Shown here: positions 9,039-16,056 of the stretch, piece by piece
Numbering within the stretch: position 1 is the first letter of the stretch
Layout of the letters: each line of letters starts with the position of its first letter
From: Sulfurimonas sp.
GTDB lineage: Bacteria > Campylobacterota > Campylobacteria > Campylobacterales > Sulfurimonadaceae
DNA length: 43,330 bases
Direction: 5' to 3'
Assembly (NCBI GenBank): GCA_028684815.1
Contig: JAQUFE010000001.1
Location: 92,665 to 135,994, forward strand
The notes under the pieces: model-generated
The model's database searches: none
The model's input: the letters and a program-made list of their open reading frames with translations, nothing else
Told to the model about the DNA's origin: nothing
Translations under genes and position numbers: made by a program

Positions 9039-10093
9039 GAATATTAACACTTTTAACACTTATCTTTATGACTCTTTTTGCAAATATTGAGATTAGCAAA
9101 AAGCAAGAGAGTGAACTTGGTATCAAAACCACAAAAGTACAAAAAGCTACAACTATAGAGTTTGGAGCATATAACGCAAAGGTGAGCTTAGATGCAAAAG
9201 ATATCATCTCTGTCGGATTAGCAGTTGATTCGGTTGTCTTAGATATTTTTGTCACAAAACTCTCCTCTGTAAAAAAAGGAGATAAGCTTATCTCTTTAAG
9301 AAGTAGCGAGCTTTTAAAGCTTCAAAAAGAGTATATCAACGCTCTTATAGAGAAGCAAAACCTACTTAAAAACTACCAAAGAGATGAGAAGCTCTTTAGT
9401 GAGGGAATCATCTCAGAGAAGAATCTGTTTACCTCACAAAAAGAAAAACTAAACTCCGAGTTAAGAGTAAGTTTGAGTGAGGGCGAACTCCTTATGAGCG
9501 GCTTTAATGAGATTCTACTAAAGAGAGTTAGAGATACTCACACGCTTGTAGAGTCTATAAATATCTTGGCACAAAGAGATGGTTTAGTAGATGCCATAGC
9601 TGTAAATATTGGACAAAAAGTTGAATCTAACAAAACTATGATGAAAATCTATGCAGATGCAAAGAGGTATTTGGAATTAAGTGTGCCTATTGCTGTTGCG
9701 AAAAATTTAGTTCTTGGAGATAGATGCTACTTTGAATCAAAGAGTGCCGAGATCGTTGCCATTTCAAACATCGCAAATGAAGAGACACAGTCTGTAAATG
9801 TAAGAGCTATCATAGAAGATGCAAAAGGCGTGATGATAAATAGAGTCTATTTCGCAAAGATAAAAAAGAGTGTAGAGAGTGCATTTGTGGTTGAAAAAAG
9901 TGCTTTGGTTTATAAAGAAAACATGCCAATAATCTTTAGAAAAACCCCAAAAGGATATGAGGCTTTGAGTGTTGTAATACTCAAAGAAGATGCACAAACT
10001 TACACCATAGAAGCAGAATTGACTGATGAAGATAAAGTAGCTGTGAGTTCCACTTCCGCACTTCTTAGTGCAATGGAGCATCAAGGTGAGTGA
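9035..10093 (+). CDS. Periplasmic adaptor of RND metal efflux (CusB/CzcB type)
   Basis: A membrane-fusion protein linking the inner membrane pump to the outer membrane channel. It has an N-terminal signal or anchor (about 1-17), a short barrel/lipoyl-like region, a helical hairpin (about 95-160, Lys/Glu/Leu-rich), a return lipoyl segment around QRDGLVDAIAVNIGQKVE, and a C-terminal beta-barrel part. At 352 aa it is somewhat short for CusB but normal for compact HME adaptors. It overlaps the previous gene by 4 nt and the pump gene by 8 nt, which points to one operon and fixed stoichiometry. Confidence 0.85.
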   Translation: MRILTLLTLIFMTLFANIEISKKQESELGIKTTKVQKATTIEFGAYNAKVSLDAKDIISVGLAVDSVVLDIFVTKLSSVKKGDKLISLRSSELLKLQKEYINALIEKQNLLKNYQRDEKLFSEGIISEKNLFTSQKEKLNSELRVSLSEGELLMSGFNEILLKRVRDTHTLVESINILAQRDGLVDAIAVNIGQKVESNKTMMKIYADAKRYLELSVPIAVAKNLVLGDRCYFESKSAEIVAISNIANEETQSVNVRAIIEDAKGVMINRVYFAKIKKSVESAFVVEKSALVYKENMPIIFRKTPKGYEALSVVILKEDAQTYTIEAELTDEDKVAVSSTSALLSAMEHQGE

Positions 10094-13000
10094 GAGACTC
10101 ATTAGTTTTGCACTTTCGCAAAGGTTTTTAGTTCTCTTAGTCGCATTTGGAGTCTTGTTTTTTGGCGCATCTTCGATGCTAAAACTACCAGTAGATGCCT
10201 ACCCTGATGTGGCTCCAACTCAGGTAAAAATCATACTAAAATCATCTGGTATGACACCAGCTGAGATGGAGTCTCGTGTGATGATTCCAGTGGAGCAAAA
10301 CCTGCAAAGCATACCAAAACAGGTGATGGTTCGCTCACTTTCAAAGTATGGACTTTGTGACATAACTATTGACTTTGAAGATGGGGTTGATATCTACTGG
10401 GCGAGACAGCAAGTGGCACAAAGGCTAAGTGAGGTAAAAGATGTACTTCCTGAGAATGTCGCAGGAGGACTAGCTCCCATCACTACACCTTTGGGCGAAG
10501 TTTTGATGTTTACTATAGAGTCTGATGACTTAGATTTGATGCAAAAGCGAACACTTCTTGACTGGGTTATAAATAAAAAAATCCGCTCAATTGATGGTGT
10601 GGCAGACACAAATGCTCTGGGCGGATATGTTAAGACTTATGAGATAGTTCCTGATTTTTTAAAGATGAAACTGCACAAAATCACAATGAGCCAACTCGAA
10701 GATGCCATTAAAAAGAACAATAAAAATGAGGGTGTTGGAAGGCTCTCCATAGGCGAGCAGAGCCTCTTTATAAGAACAGAGGGGAGACTCAAAAATCTTA
10801 GTGATATATCAAGACTAATTATAAAGAGTGTTGATGCAAGAGATATCAGAGTATCTGATATTGCTGAGGTTAGGATTGGCTCACTTACAAGAGGTGGTTT
10901 TGTCACAAAAGATGGTAAAGAAGAAGCAGTTCAAGGTTTGATACTCTCGCGAAAAGGTGTTGATACTTCTGGGGTTTTAAAGAGAGTAAAAGAAGAACTA
11001 AAAAATATAGAAAAAGATTTGCCAAAAGGCACAACTATCAACATCTTTTACGACCGTTCAGACTTAGTCTCAAAAGCTATACATACAGTTACTAAAGCAC
11101 TACTTGAAGCTATGGCTCTTATCATGATAGTTTTATATCTCTTTTTGGGAAGCTTTGCATCTGCTTTTAGTGTAGCCATCATCTTGCCTTTTGCCGCTAT
11201 GATGACCTTTGTGGCTATGAGCTACTTTGGTATTAGTGCAAACCTTATGAGTCTTGGAGGGCTTGCTATTGCTATTGGGATGCTCGTAGATGCTGGGGTT
11301 GTTATGGTTGAAAATATTGCAGAGCATCTCCAAGATGAAAAGTACAAAGATGAGTCAAAACTAAGTGTGGTTTTGATTTCGGCAAAAGAGGTTGCAACTC
11401 CAGTTTTTACTGGGATACTCATCATCATCATAGTTTTCTTACCACTACTAACACTAGAGGGCTTAGAGGGAAAACTCTTTGTTCCAGTTGCTCTTAGCAT
11501 TGTTTTTGCACTAACTTCTTCACTCATTTTAGCACTTACTTTTATACCTGTTGTGAGTTTTTATGTGCTAAAAAAAGAACCAGGAAAAGAAGTGGCTTTG
11601 ATGGTATTTTTAGAGAAATGGTATGAGAAGATTTTGAGGTTTTCTCTCTCTCATCAAAAGAGCGTCTTTGCTGTAGTTGGGGTTTTATGGATAGCTGCAG
11701 TTGTCGCATATCTGGGAGTTGGAAAGACATTTATGCCAACGCTTGATGAGGGAAATGTTATCATCGGTATAGAGAAAAATCCATCTATCTCACTTGAAGC
11801 TAGTCGTGATATTGACTTAAAAATCCAAAAAGCTCTTATGCGTGATGTCCCAGAAGTCCTCTCCATAGTAGCAAGGGGTGGAAGTGATGAGATAGGACTA
11901 GATCCAATGGGCTTGAATGATACAGATACATTTTTAGTCTTAAAACCAAAAAATGAGTGGAGAGTACCATCAAATGAGTGGCTGCTCGATGAGTTTAGAG
12001 GAGTTTTAGATGAATTTGTAGGCATTGAGTATAGTTTTACACAACCCATAGCTATGCGAGTATCTGAGATGCTAAGTGGCTCAAGAGGGGATATAGTTGT
12101 AAATATCTATGGAGGCGACACAGAGAGGCTTGAAGAGATAGCTAAAGAAGTAGCCACAATTACGGAGTCCATCAAGGGTAGTAGCGATGTTTACAAAAAG
12201 GCTAATGAGGGAGTTGCTTACTGGGAGATAGAGTTTAAAGAAGAGGCGATGGCTAGGCATGTGGTAAGTAAGGATGAGCTCTCAAACTACCTAAAGGCTA
12301 GTGTTGATGGGATAGAAGTTGGGATTGTTCAAGAAGATTTAAGACGGATTCCACTTATGATAAAGGGAGATAAAACTCTTCAAACTACAATGAGCAAAAA
12401 CAAAAACTTGCAATATGTGCTTGCTAGTGGAGAGAGCGTTGAGATAAACGAGTTAGTAGAGTTTAAAATGACACAAGGTCCTGTGCAGATTGACCATGAG
12501 AACTCTATGAGAAAGTCTCTTGTACAAACCAATGTAGTAGGGCGAGATCTGGTAGGTTTTGTGGATGAGCTTAGCACCTTAATAGATGAGAAGCTAGAAC
12601 TTCCGCAAGGATATTTTATAGAGTATGCAGGAGAGTATCAAAACCAACAAAGAGCATCTAAGCGACTCTCTATCATAGTGCCACTTAGTATAGTTATGGT
12701 TTTCATCTTGCTTCTTTTGACATTTAAGTCATCTCTGCAAGCATTTTTAATCCTCTTAAACATACCTTTTGCACTTATCGGCGGAGTCTTTGGACTTTAC
12801 TATATGAATGAGTATATGAGTGTGCCAGCTAGTGTTGGTTTTATCGCTCTGATGGGAATTGCAGTCTTAAACGGCGTTGTGATGCTGGAGTACTTTAACA
12901 AACTAAGAGGAACTATAGAGGACTCACAAGAGTTAGTTATTCAAGGCTCACTAAGAAGACTTAGACCAGTTTTAATGACAGCATCCATAGCAGCTCTAGC

Positions 13001-13151
13001 CCTCATCCCAATGCTCTTTGCAACAGGACCAGGTTCAGAGATACAAAAACCACTAGCGATAGTTATCATAAACGGTCTAGTCTCATCAACCTTTTTAACG
13101 CTAGTGCTTTTACCGATTTTGTATCATAAGTTTGTAGCGAAAAAAGGGTAG
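10086..13151 (+). CDS. Heavy-metal RND efflux pump (CusA/CzcA type)
   Basis: A proton-driven inner membrane transporter exporting metal ions through the CusCB-like partners. It has RND architecture: TM1 near residues 9-29, a large periplasmic loop, a block of membrane segments with LVDAGVVMVEN (about 400-410, holding the proton-relay acidic residue of HME-RND pumps), a second large loop, and a final TM block with FALIGGVFGL and GIAVLNGVVMLEY. I prefer GTG at 10086 (1021 aa): GGAG lies 7 nt upstream, while a GTG at 10068 has no such site. Monovalent (Cu/Ag) versus divalent (Zn/Co/Cd) specificity is not decided. Confidence 0.92.
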   Translation: MSERLISFALSQRFLVLLVAFGVLFFGASSMLKLPVDAYPDVAPTQVKIILKSSGMTPAEMESRVMIPVEQNLQSIPKQVMVRSLSKYGLCDITIDFEDGVDIYWARQQVAQRLSEVKDVLPENVAGGLAPITTPLGEVLMFTIESDDLDLMQKRTLLDWVINKKIRSIDGVADTNALGGYVKTYEIVPDFLKMKLHKITMSQLEDAIKKNNKNEGVGRLSIGEQSLFIRTEGRLKNLSDISRLIIKSVDARDIRVSDIAEVRIGSLTRGGFVTKDGKEEAVQGLILSRKGVDTSGVLKRVKEELKNIEKDLPKGTTINIFYDRSDLVSKAIHTVTKALLEAMALIMIVLYLFLGSFASAFSVAIILPFAAMMTFVAMSYFGISANLMSLGGLAIAIGMLVDAGVVMVENIAEHLQDEKYKDESKLSVVLISAKEVATPVFTGILIIIIVFLPLLTLEGLEGKLFVPVALSIVFALTSSLILALTFIPVVSFYVLKKEPGKEVALMVFLEKWYEKILRFSLSHQKSVFAVVGVLWIAAVVAYLGVGKTFMPTLDEGNVIIGIEKNPSISLEASRDIDLKIQKALMRDVPEVLSIVARGGSDEIGLDPMGLNDTDTFLVLKPKNEWRVPSNEWLLDEFRGVLDEFVGIEYSFTQPIAMRVSEMLSGSRGDIVVNIYGGDTERLEEIAKEVATITESIKGSSDVYKKANEGVAYWEIEFKEEAMARHVVSKDELSNYLKASVDGIEVGIVQEDLRRIPLMIKGDKTLQTTMSKNKNLQYVLASGESVEINELVEFKMTQGPVQIDHENSMRKSLVQTNVVGRDLVGFVDELSTLIDEKLELPQGYFIEYAGEYQNQQRASKRLSIIVPLSIVMVFILLLLTFKSSLQAFLILLNIPFALIGGVFGLYYMNEYMSVPASVGFIALMGIAVLNGVVMLEYFNKLRGTIEDSQELVIQGSLRRLRPVLMTASIAALALIPMLFATGPGSEIQKPLAIVIINGLVSSTFLTLVLLPILYHKFVAKKG

Positions 13152-13178
13152 GAATAGTGAACTAATTTTCGGTTCCAA

Positions 13179-13204
13179 AAAGCGAGTTTTTAAAAACTCG
13201 CTTT
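13179..13204. terminator. Bidirectional terminator between cusA-like and toxin genes
   Basis: A perfect 26-bp palindrome with arms AAAGCGAGTTTTT and AAAAACTCGCTTT lies between the convergent efflux operon and toxin-antitoxin operon. It is followed by GTTTATTT on the plus strand. The A/T-rich inner stem supplies a U-run in either direction, so it can end both transcripts. Confidence 0.75.
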
Positions 13205-13206
13205 GT

Positions 13207-13476
13207 TTATTTAAAGAGTGAGTTGTGATTTCCAACTTGAACAAGGGCTAATTCTAAAATTTTATCATCTATTTTGTAAATCAGGAGTAGGTCAGGCTTT
13301 ACATGGCACTCTCTTAGATTTTTAAAGTTTCCGCCAAGCTTGTGGCCCTTGTATATTTCTTCAAGTGTTTCATTATTAGCTAGTAAAACAATCACCTCTT
13401 TTAAAAGTTCTTTATCTGTAAAAGATAACTTTTTGTATTGCTTTTTAAAAGAGGATGTTCTAAAGATAGAGTACAT
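13207..13476 (-). CDS. YafQ-type mRNA interferase toxin (RelE superfamily)
   Basis: The toxin of a type II toxin-antitoxin pair that cleaves mRNA on the ribosome. The 89-aa protein matches YafQ in size and in its C-terminal pattern: HKLGGNFKNLRECHV, then PDLLLIYKI, then VGNHNSLF. This includes the His, Asp and terminal His/Phe positions used for catalysis in YafQ. Its ATG shares one base with the antitoxin stop (TAATG), so its translation is coupled to the antitoxin. It is expressed with, and repressed through, the upstream gene. Confidence 0.88.
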   Translation of the reverse strand: MYSIFRTSSFKKQYKKLSFTDKELLKEVIVLLANNETLEEIYKGHKLGGNFKNLRECHVKPDLLLIYKIDDKILELALVQVGNHNSLFK

Positions 13477-13730
13477 TAGCTATCTAAATCCTCAAAGAGT
13501 TCTTTAGTATTTTTAAAATTTTTGCCCTTTTTATGTTCTAACTCATCTAAAGAAGTCTTAAATTCTTTTGTAGGTAGTCTCACATCAAAGGGCATTCCTT
13601 TAGTAGCTACAACCATATTTGTAAATATATTTACAGCATCTGTAAAATTAAGACCTAGATTTTTTAGTATCTCTTTTGCTTCTAAAAGTTTGTCTGCATC
13701 AAGTCTTAAACTAGTTTGTACTTTGCTCAT
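13476..13730 (-). CDS. RelB/DinJ-family antitoxin
   Basis: The 84-aa partner of the YafQ-like toxin. The N-terminus (SKVQTSLRLDADKLLEAKEIL) reads as a ribbon-helix-helix DNA-binding fold, followed by the DinJ-like FTDAVNIFTNMV and KGMPFDV segments; the Lys/Asp/Glu-rich C-terminus would wrap the toxin. AAAGGAG lies 5 nt before the ATG. A palindrome overlapping a probable -10 box just upstream fits autorepression by the antitoxin-toxin complex. Confidence 0.88.
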   Translation of the reverse strand: MSKVQTSLRLDADKLLEAKEILKNLGLNFTDAVNIFTNMVVATKGMPFDVRLPTKEFKTSLDELEHKKGKNFKNTKELFEDLDS

Positions 13731-13748
13731 AGCATCTCCTTTTTATGT

Positions 13749-13768
13749 ATTATACACCAAATGGTATA
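13749..13768 (-). promoter_or_regulatory. Promoter/operator of the toxin-antitoxin operon
   Basis: On the minus strand an imperfect 18-bp palindrome, TATACCATTTGGTGTATA, runs into a -10-like TATAAT. The AAAGGAG ribosome-binding site of the antitoxin follows shortly after. The overlap of palindrome and -10 box is the usual geometry for RelB/DinJ autorepression. A -35 box is not obvious. Confidence 0.55.
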
Positions 13769-13777
13769 TTTAAATCA

Positions 13778-14464
13778 TTATTTGCTATAGATGTTGAGCT
13801 TGTAACCACTCCCTGAGATATTTTCAATGGAGTTGTGTGGTACTTTTTTTCTAAGTCCTCGCACCAAAGAGCGGATGGCATCTTGGCTCATTCCATCGTA
13901 TGGCCAGATCGCACTCTCTATCTCTTCGTACTTTACAACTCTTGTGTGGTGGTGTGCTAATAGGTCCAAAAAGAGAGTCTCATTTTTGGTTAGTTTTACC
14001 TCTTTGTCATCTTCATAGATTACTTTTTCATAAGCGTTATATTTAGTATTTTGCGAGAGTGCTAGGCTAAATTTACTCTTATCTTTTATGAGTTCTATGG
14101 ACTTTTCTAGTGCTTCAATGAGTTTTTCTTTTGTTATAGGCTTTATGATGTATTTTACAAGTTGAAGCTCAACCGCTTTTAGTAAATACTCTGTGTCAGA
14201 GTGAGCCGTTGCTATGATGATTTGGACATCTTTGTCATGTGACCTTATATAGCTCGCCATATCTATGCCATTTAAGCGCGGCATATTTATGTCTGAGATG
14301 ATGATATCTGGCTTATGACTCTTCCAAATCTTGATAGCATCTTTGCCATCTTTTGCTTCTAAAACCTCTTTGGCAACGCGGCTAAGATACTCCACCGCAC
14401 TAGCTCTTACCATCTCATCATCTTCTACATATAAAATAGTGAAGTTTTTTAGCATATTTTTCAT
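13778..14464 (-). CDS. Response regulator, receiver plus winged-helix DNA-binding domain
   Basis: A 228-aa OmpR-type regulator. The receiver domain has E14-D15-D16, phospho-acceptor D58 in SDINMPRLNG, T86 and K108. The C-terminal 80 residues show an OmpR-like winged helix (LTKNETLFLDLL, then SQDAIRSLVRGLRKK, ending SGSGYKLN). AAGG lies 6 nt before the ATG. No kinase gene is adjacent, so it is an orphan here; the nearest orphan kinase in the window is at 5616-7469, but pairing is speculation. Confidence 0.9.
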   Translation of the reverse strand: MKNMLKNFTILYVEDDEMVRASAVEYLSRVAKEVLEAKDGKDAIKIWKSHKPDIIISDINMPRLNGIDMASYIRSHDKDVQIIIATAHSDTEYLLKAVELQLVKYIIKPITKEKLIEALEKSIELIKDKSKFSLALSQNTKYNAYEKVIYEDDKEVKLTKNETLFLDLLAHHHTRVVKYEEIESAIWPYDGMSQDAIRSLVRGLRKKVPHNSIENISGSGYKLNIYSK

Positions 14465-14510
14465 AAACTGCCTTTGTGCGATAAATAGATTTTTGGCTAT
14501 TATACTACTT

Positions 14511-14708
14511 ATGAATATACAAACACAATACAGCTATGAAAAAACATGGACGACCACAAGTGAGAAAGATCTGCTTCGCATAATACAAGAAGAGATCGGA
14601 GATGCTGACCCACAAGGCACGCTTTTATATGTAAAAGAAGCTATTAAAAATGGTAGAGTTATAAGCGTTGGAAGTTGTAGATTTAGAAAAAGTGATATAA
14701 AGGAATAG
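14511..14708 (+). CDS. Conserved-looking 65-aa protein of unknown function
   Basis: A small soluble protein of mixed charge with no signal peptide or membrane segment. The ordered segments (SEKDLLRIIQEEIGD, then GTLLYVKEAIKNGRVISVGSCRFRK) read as helix-helix-strand. The stop is followed after one base by the DoxX-like gene, so they are probably co-transcribed. TATACT ends only 4 nt before the ATG and no Shine-Dalgarno is visible, so the exact start or promoter is uncertain. I do not recognise a family. Confidence 0.6.
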   Translation: MNIQTQYSYEKTWTTTSEKDLLRIIQEEIGDADPQGTLLYVKEAIKNGRVISVGSCRFRKSDIKE

Positions 14709-14709
14709 A

Positions 14710-15099
14710 ATGTTTCAAAATATAGATGTAGCAAAACTCATAATCAGGTTAAGTCTTGGCATCATGATGCTCTTTCACGGGGTTGATAAGATTAGAAATG
14801 GCATCGACGGGGTAAAACACCTAGTGACAAAAGCTGGACTTCCTGAATTTTTAGCGTATGGAGTCTATATGGGAGAGGTTTTAATGCCTATCTTTATCAT
14901 CTTAGGACTCTATGCAAGAGCTGCATCAGTTGTTTTAGGATTTACTATGGTATTTGCTATATTTTTAGCTTACGGCGTAGCTTTTTTAGCCTTAACGAAA
15001 CACGGCGCACCTGCGATGGAACTTCCATTTTTGTATCTTGTACTATCACTAAGTGTATTTTTTCTAGGTTCTGGAAGGTATGCTTTAAACTCTAAATAG
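14710..15099 (+). CDS. DoxX-family integral membrane protein
   Basis: A 129-aa protein with four membrane segments, matching DoxX/DoxD small membrane proteins: an N-terminal RLSLGIMMLFHGVDKI segment, then GVYMGEVLMPIFIILGLYAR, a third hydrophobic helix, and a C-terminal helix ending FFLGSGRYAL. DoxX members have been linked to thiosulfate or quinone redox chemistry in some organisms, but a specific role cannot be read here. AGGAAT lies before the start. It follows the 65-aa gene directly. Confidence 0.82.
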   Translation: MFQNIDVAKLIIRLSLGIMMLFHGVDKIRNGIDGVKHLVTKAGLPEFLAYGVYMGEVLMPIFIILGLYARAASVVLGFTMVFAIFLAYGVAFLALTKHGAPAMELPFLYLVLSLSVFFLGSGRYALNSK

Positions 15100-15125
15100 T
15101 TTTGAGGATTTTTTAACAACATCTC

Positions 15126-15180
15126 AAAACCGCGAACTCTAGGAATAGTAACTAATGGCATTCTCCACGATGTTTCGGGG
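15126..15180 (+). repeat. 55-bp direct repeat, left copy
   Basis: It begins AAAACCGCGAACTCTAGGAA and ends CCACGATGTTTCGGGG. It matches 15980-16034 base for base except for about six substitutions, in the same orientation. The two copies bracket the gene-free island. The inner part is a variant of the palindrome seen at 1999-2096. Confidence 0.75.
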
Positions 15181-15186
15181 TTCTAG

Positions 15187-15276
15187 CTAGTTCCCACGCT
15201 CTGCGTGGGAATTCATATATAACTTTTTGAGTATTGTGTATATATAGGCTCCCACGCGGAGCATGGGAGCCAGAGA
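15187..15276 (+). repeat. REP/BIME-like 90-bp double palindrome, copy 1
   Basis: The first palindrome is TTCCCACGC-tct-GCGTGGGAA. A fixed AT-rich spacer of about 40 bp (ATTCATATATAAC through GTATATATAG) follows. The second palindrome has arms GCTCCCACGC and GCATGGGAGC with one mismatch. The architecture is that of REP-pair (BIME) elements, which in other bacteria are mobilised by RAYT Y1 transposases. No such transposase is in this window. Confidence 0.8.
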
Positions 15277-15290
15277 AACTCTAAGTAGTT

Positions 15291-15319
15291 TTGACAAATT
15301 TTTCTTACTTTGCTATACT
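15291..15319 (+). promoter_or_regulatory. Near-consensus sigma-70 promoter for the candidate sRNA
   Basis: TTGACA (15291-15296), a 17-bp spacer and TATACT (15314-15319) form one of the best promoters in the window. The predicted start is near 15326-15330. No protein gene follows; the transcript would end at the terminator 15384-15417. Confidence 0.7.
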
Positions 15320-15325
15320 TCTTTT

Positions 15326-15417
15326 GTTGAGATATATGAATCTTAATTATATCTGCCTAACTAACAGATATCTAAAAGGATGAGGCTAAGACTTTCGAGT
15401 CTTGGCCTTTTTTTTTT
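15326..15417 (+). ncRNA. Candidate small RNA of about 90 nt
   Basis: A transcript from the promoter at 15291-15319 to the terminator at 15384-15417 would be about 90 nt. It can form a 5' hairpin (15330-15336 with 15348-15354, AGATATA/TATATCT), then a self-complementary AGATATCT, then the terminator. It contains a 15-codon frame (15336-15383, MNLNYICLTNRYLKG) whose stop abuts the terminator stem. No good Shine-Dalgarno precedes it, so a leader peptide is possible but less likely than a noncoding RNA. I recognise no known RNA family. REP-like elements flank it on both sides. Confidence 0.55.
15384..15417 (+). terminator. Strong intrinsic terminator of the candidate sRNA
   Basis: A 10-bp stem (GGCTAAGACT with AGTCTTGGCC, one T-G wobble) closed by a TTCG tetraloop is followed by ten consecutive T residues (15408-15417). 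This is a textbook Rho-independent terminator on the plus strand. Confidence 0.85.
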
Positions 15418-15419
15418 AG

Positions 15420-15509
15420 CTAGTTCCCACGCTCTGCGTGGGAACTCATATATAACTTTTTGAGTATTGTGTATATATAGGCTCCCACGCAGAGCATGGG
15501 AGCAAGAGA
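15420..15509 (+). repeat. REP/BIME-like 90-bp double palindrome, copy 2
   Basis: Same length and order as copy 1, with a few substitutions (GGGAACTC for GGGAATTC; CACGCAGAG for CACGCGGAG in the second loop). It begins 3 nt after the T-run of the sRNA terminator. Confidence 0.8.
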
Positions 15510-15512
15510 CTT

Positions 15513-15636
15513 GGTCAAAAAAGCTAAAATCAAAAGTGATGAAAAAATTTATGCGTAAGTTACAACATCTGCAGAGCGAAGAAAGAACAAATAAATTTCG
15601 TTAAGAAAATTCAACTGTTTGAACGAAGTGAGTTTT
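15513..15636 (+). repeat. Composite repeat block, direct and inverted copies at 15868-15941
   Basis: The left part (from 15513, GGTCAAAAAAGCTAAAAT) recurs directly at 15915. The right part (15599-15636, beginning CGTTAAGAAAATTCAACTG) recurs inverted at 15868-15905 with about three changes. The block therefore consists of multicopy words rather than a gene; short frames in it are not credible. Confidence 0.6.
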
Positions 15637-15638
15637 AA

Positions 15639-15728
15639 CTAGTTCCCACGCTCTGCGTGGGAATTCATATATAACTTTTTGAGTATTGTGTATATATAGA
15701 CTCCCACGCGGAGCATGGGAGCCAGAGA
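15639..15728 (+). repeat. REP/BIME-like 90-bp double palindrome, copy 3
   Basis: The third copy has the same 90-bp length, identical first palindrome and spacer to copy 1, and one change (GACTCCC for GGCTCCC) that opens the base of the second stem. All three copies share orientation and start CTAGTTCCC. Confidence 0.8.
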
Positions 15729-15781
15729 CTATTAAAATAATCTATTTTTAAATTAGCTTTAGCCTTAAAATGAGTTTTTCA

Positions 15782-15805
15782 GCTTACTTTTTTAAAAAAG
15801 TAAGC
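15782..15805. repeat. 24-bp perfect palindrome
   Basis: The arms GCTTACTTTTTT and AAAAAAGTAAGC are exact inverted copies with no loop. It lies far from any stop codon (680 bp past doxX, 250 bp before the phosphatidyltransferase stop) and is followed by CAAAAAGC rather than a T-run, so I list it as a palindromic repeat. It could act as a bidirectional terminator. Confidence 0.6.
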
Positions 15806-15867
15806 AAAAAGCATGTCACGAGTTGGATTTTTTAACGCTTTTTTTCGGTCATTGCGTCTAAAAATGC

Positions 15868-15905
15868 AAAACTCGCTTCGTTCAAACAGTTGCATTTTCT
15901 TAACG
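15868..15905 (-). repeat. Inverted copy of the 15599-15636 repeat
   Basis: Read on the minus strand it starts CGTTAAGAAAATGCAACTG and matches the plus-strand copy at 15599-15636 over 38 nt with about three differences. The pair could form a long stem with a 230-nt loop if the whole island were transcribed. Confidence 0.65.
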
Positions 15906-15979
15906 ACTCCATTCGGTCAAAAAAGCTAAAATCCAAAGTGACAAAAAGAGTATCTAGCTCTTAAAATTTCATAAACAAC

Positions 15980-16034
15980 AAAACCGCGAACTTTAGGAAT
16001 GCTAACCAATGGCATTCTCCACGATATTTCGGGG
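15980..16034 (+). repeat. 55-bp direct repeat, right copy
   Basis: It begins AAAACCGCGAACTTTAGGAA and ends CGATATTTCGGGG, matching 15126-15180. It carries GAATGC, a 9-nt loop, and GCATTC, a stem-preserving variant of the GTATGC/GCATAC palindrome at 1999-2096 and 38961-39001. Confidence 0.75.
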
Positions 16035-16056
16035 CTCCGAAAAACTTGCCAAATTT

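Larger units (their letters stand above)
15100..16056. other. 957-bp island without protein genes, built of repeats plus a candidate sRNA
   Basis: Between the DoxX-like gene and the phosphatidyltransferase gene there is no credible protein gene. The content in order: a 55-bp direct repeat (15126-15180), a 90-bp two-palindrome element (15187-15276), a candidate sRNA unit (15291-15417), a second 90-bp element (15420-15509), a repeat block, a third 90-bp element (15639-15728), a 24-bp perfect palindrome (15782-15805), an inverted copy of part of the earlier block (15868-15905), and the second 55-bp repeat (15980-16034). Confidence 0.75.

Noticed and set aside
15336-15383. 15-codon leader peptide controlling a downstream gene by attenuation
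   Set aside because: No gene follows the terminator in the plus direction for over 1.3 kb, no run of regulatory codons is present, and the ribosome site is poor; kept only as a note in the sRNA entry.
15126-16034. Possible CRISPR array in the repeat island
   Set aside because: Repeat copies are 55-90 bp, few, unevenly spaced, and not separated by uniform unique spacers; no cas genes in the window.
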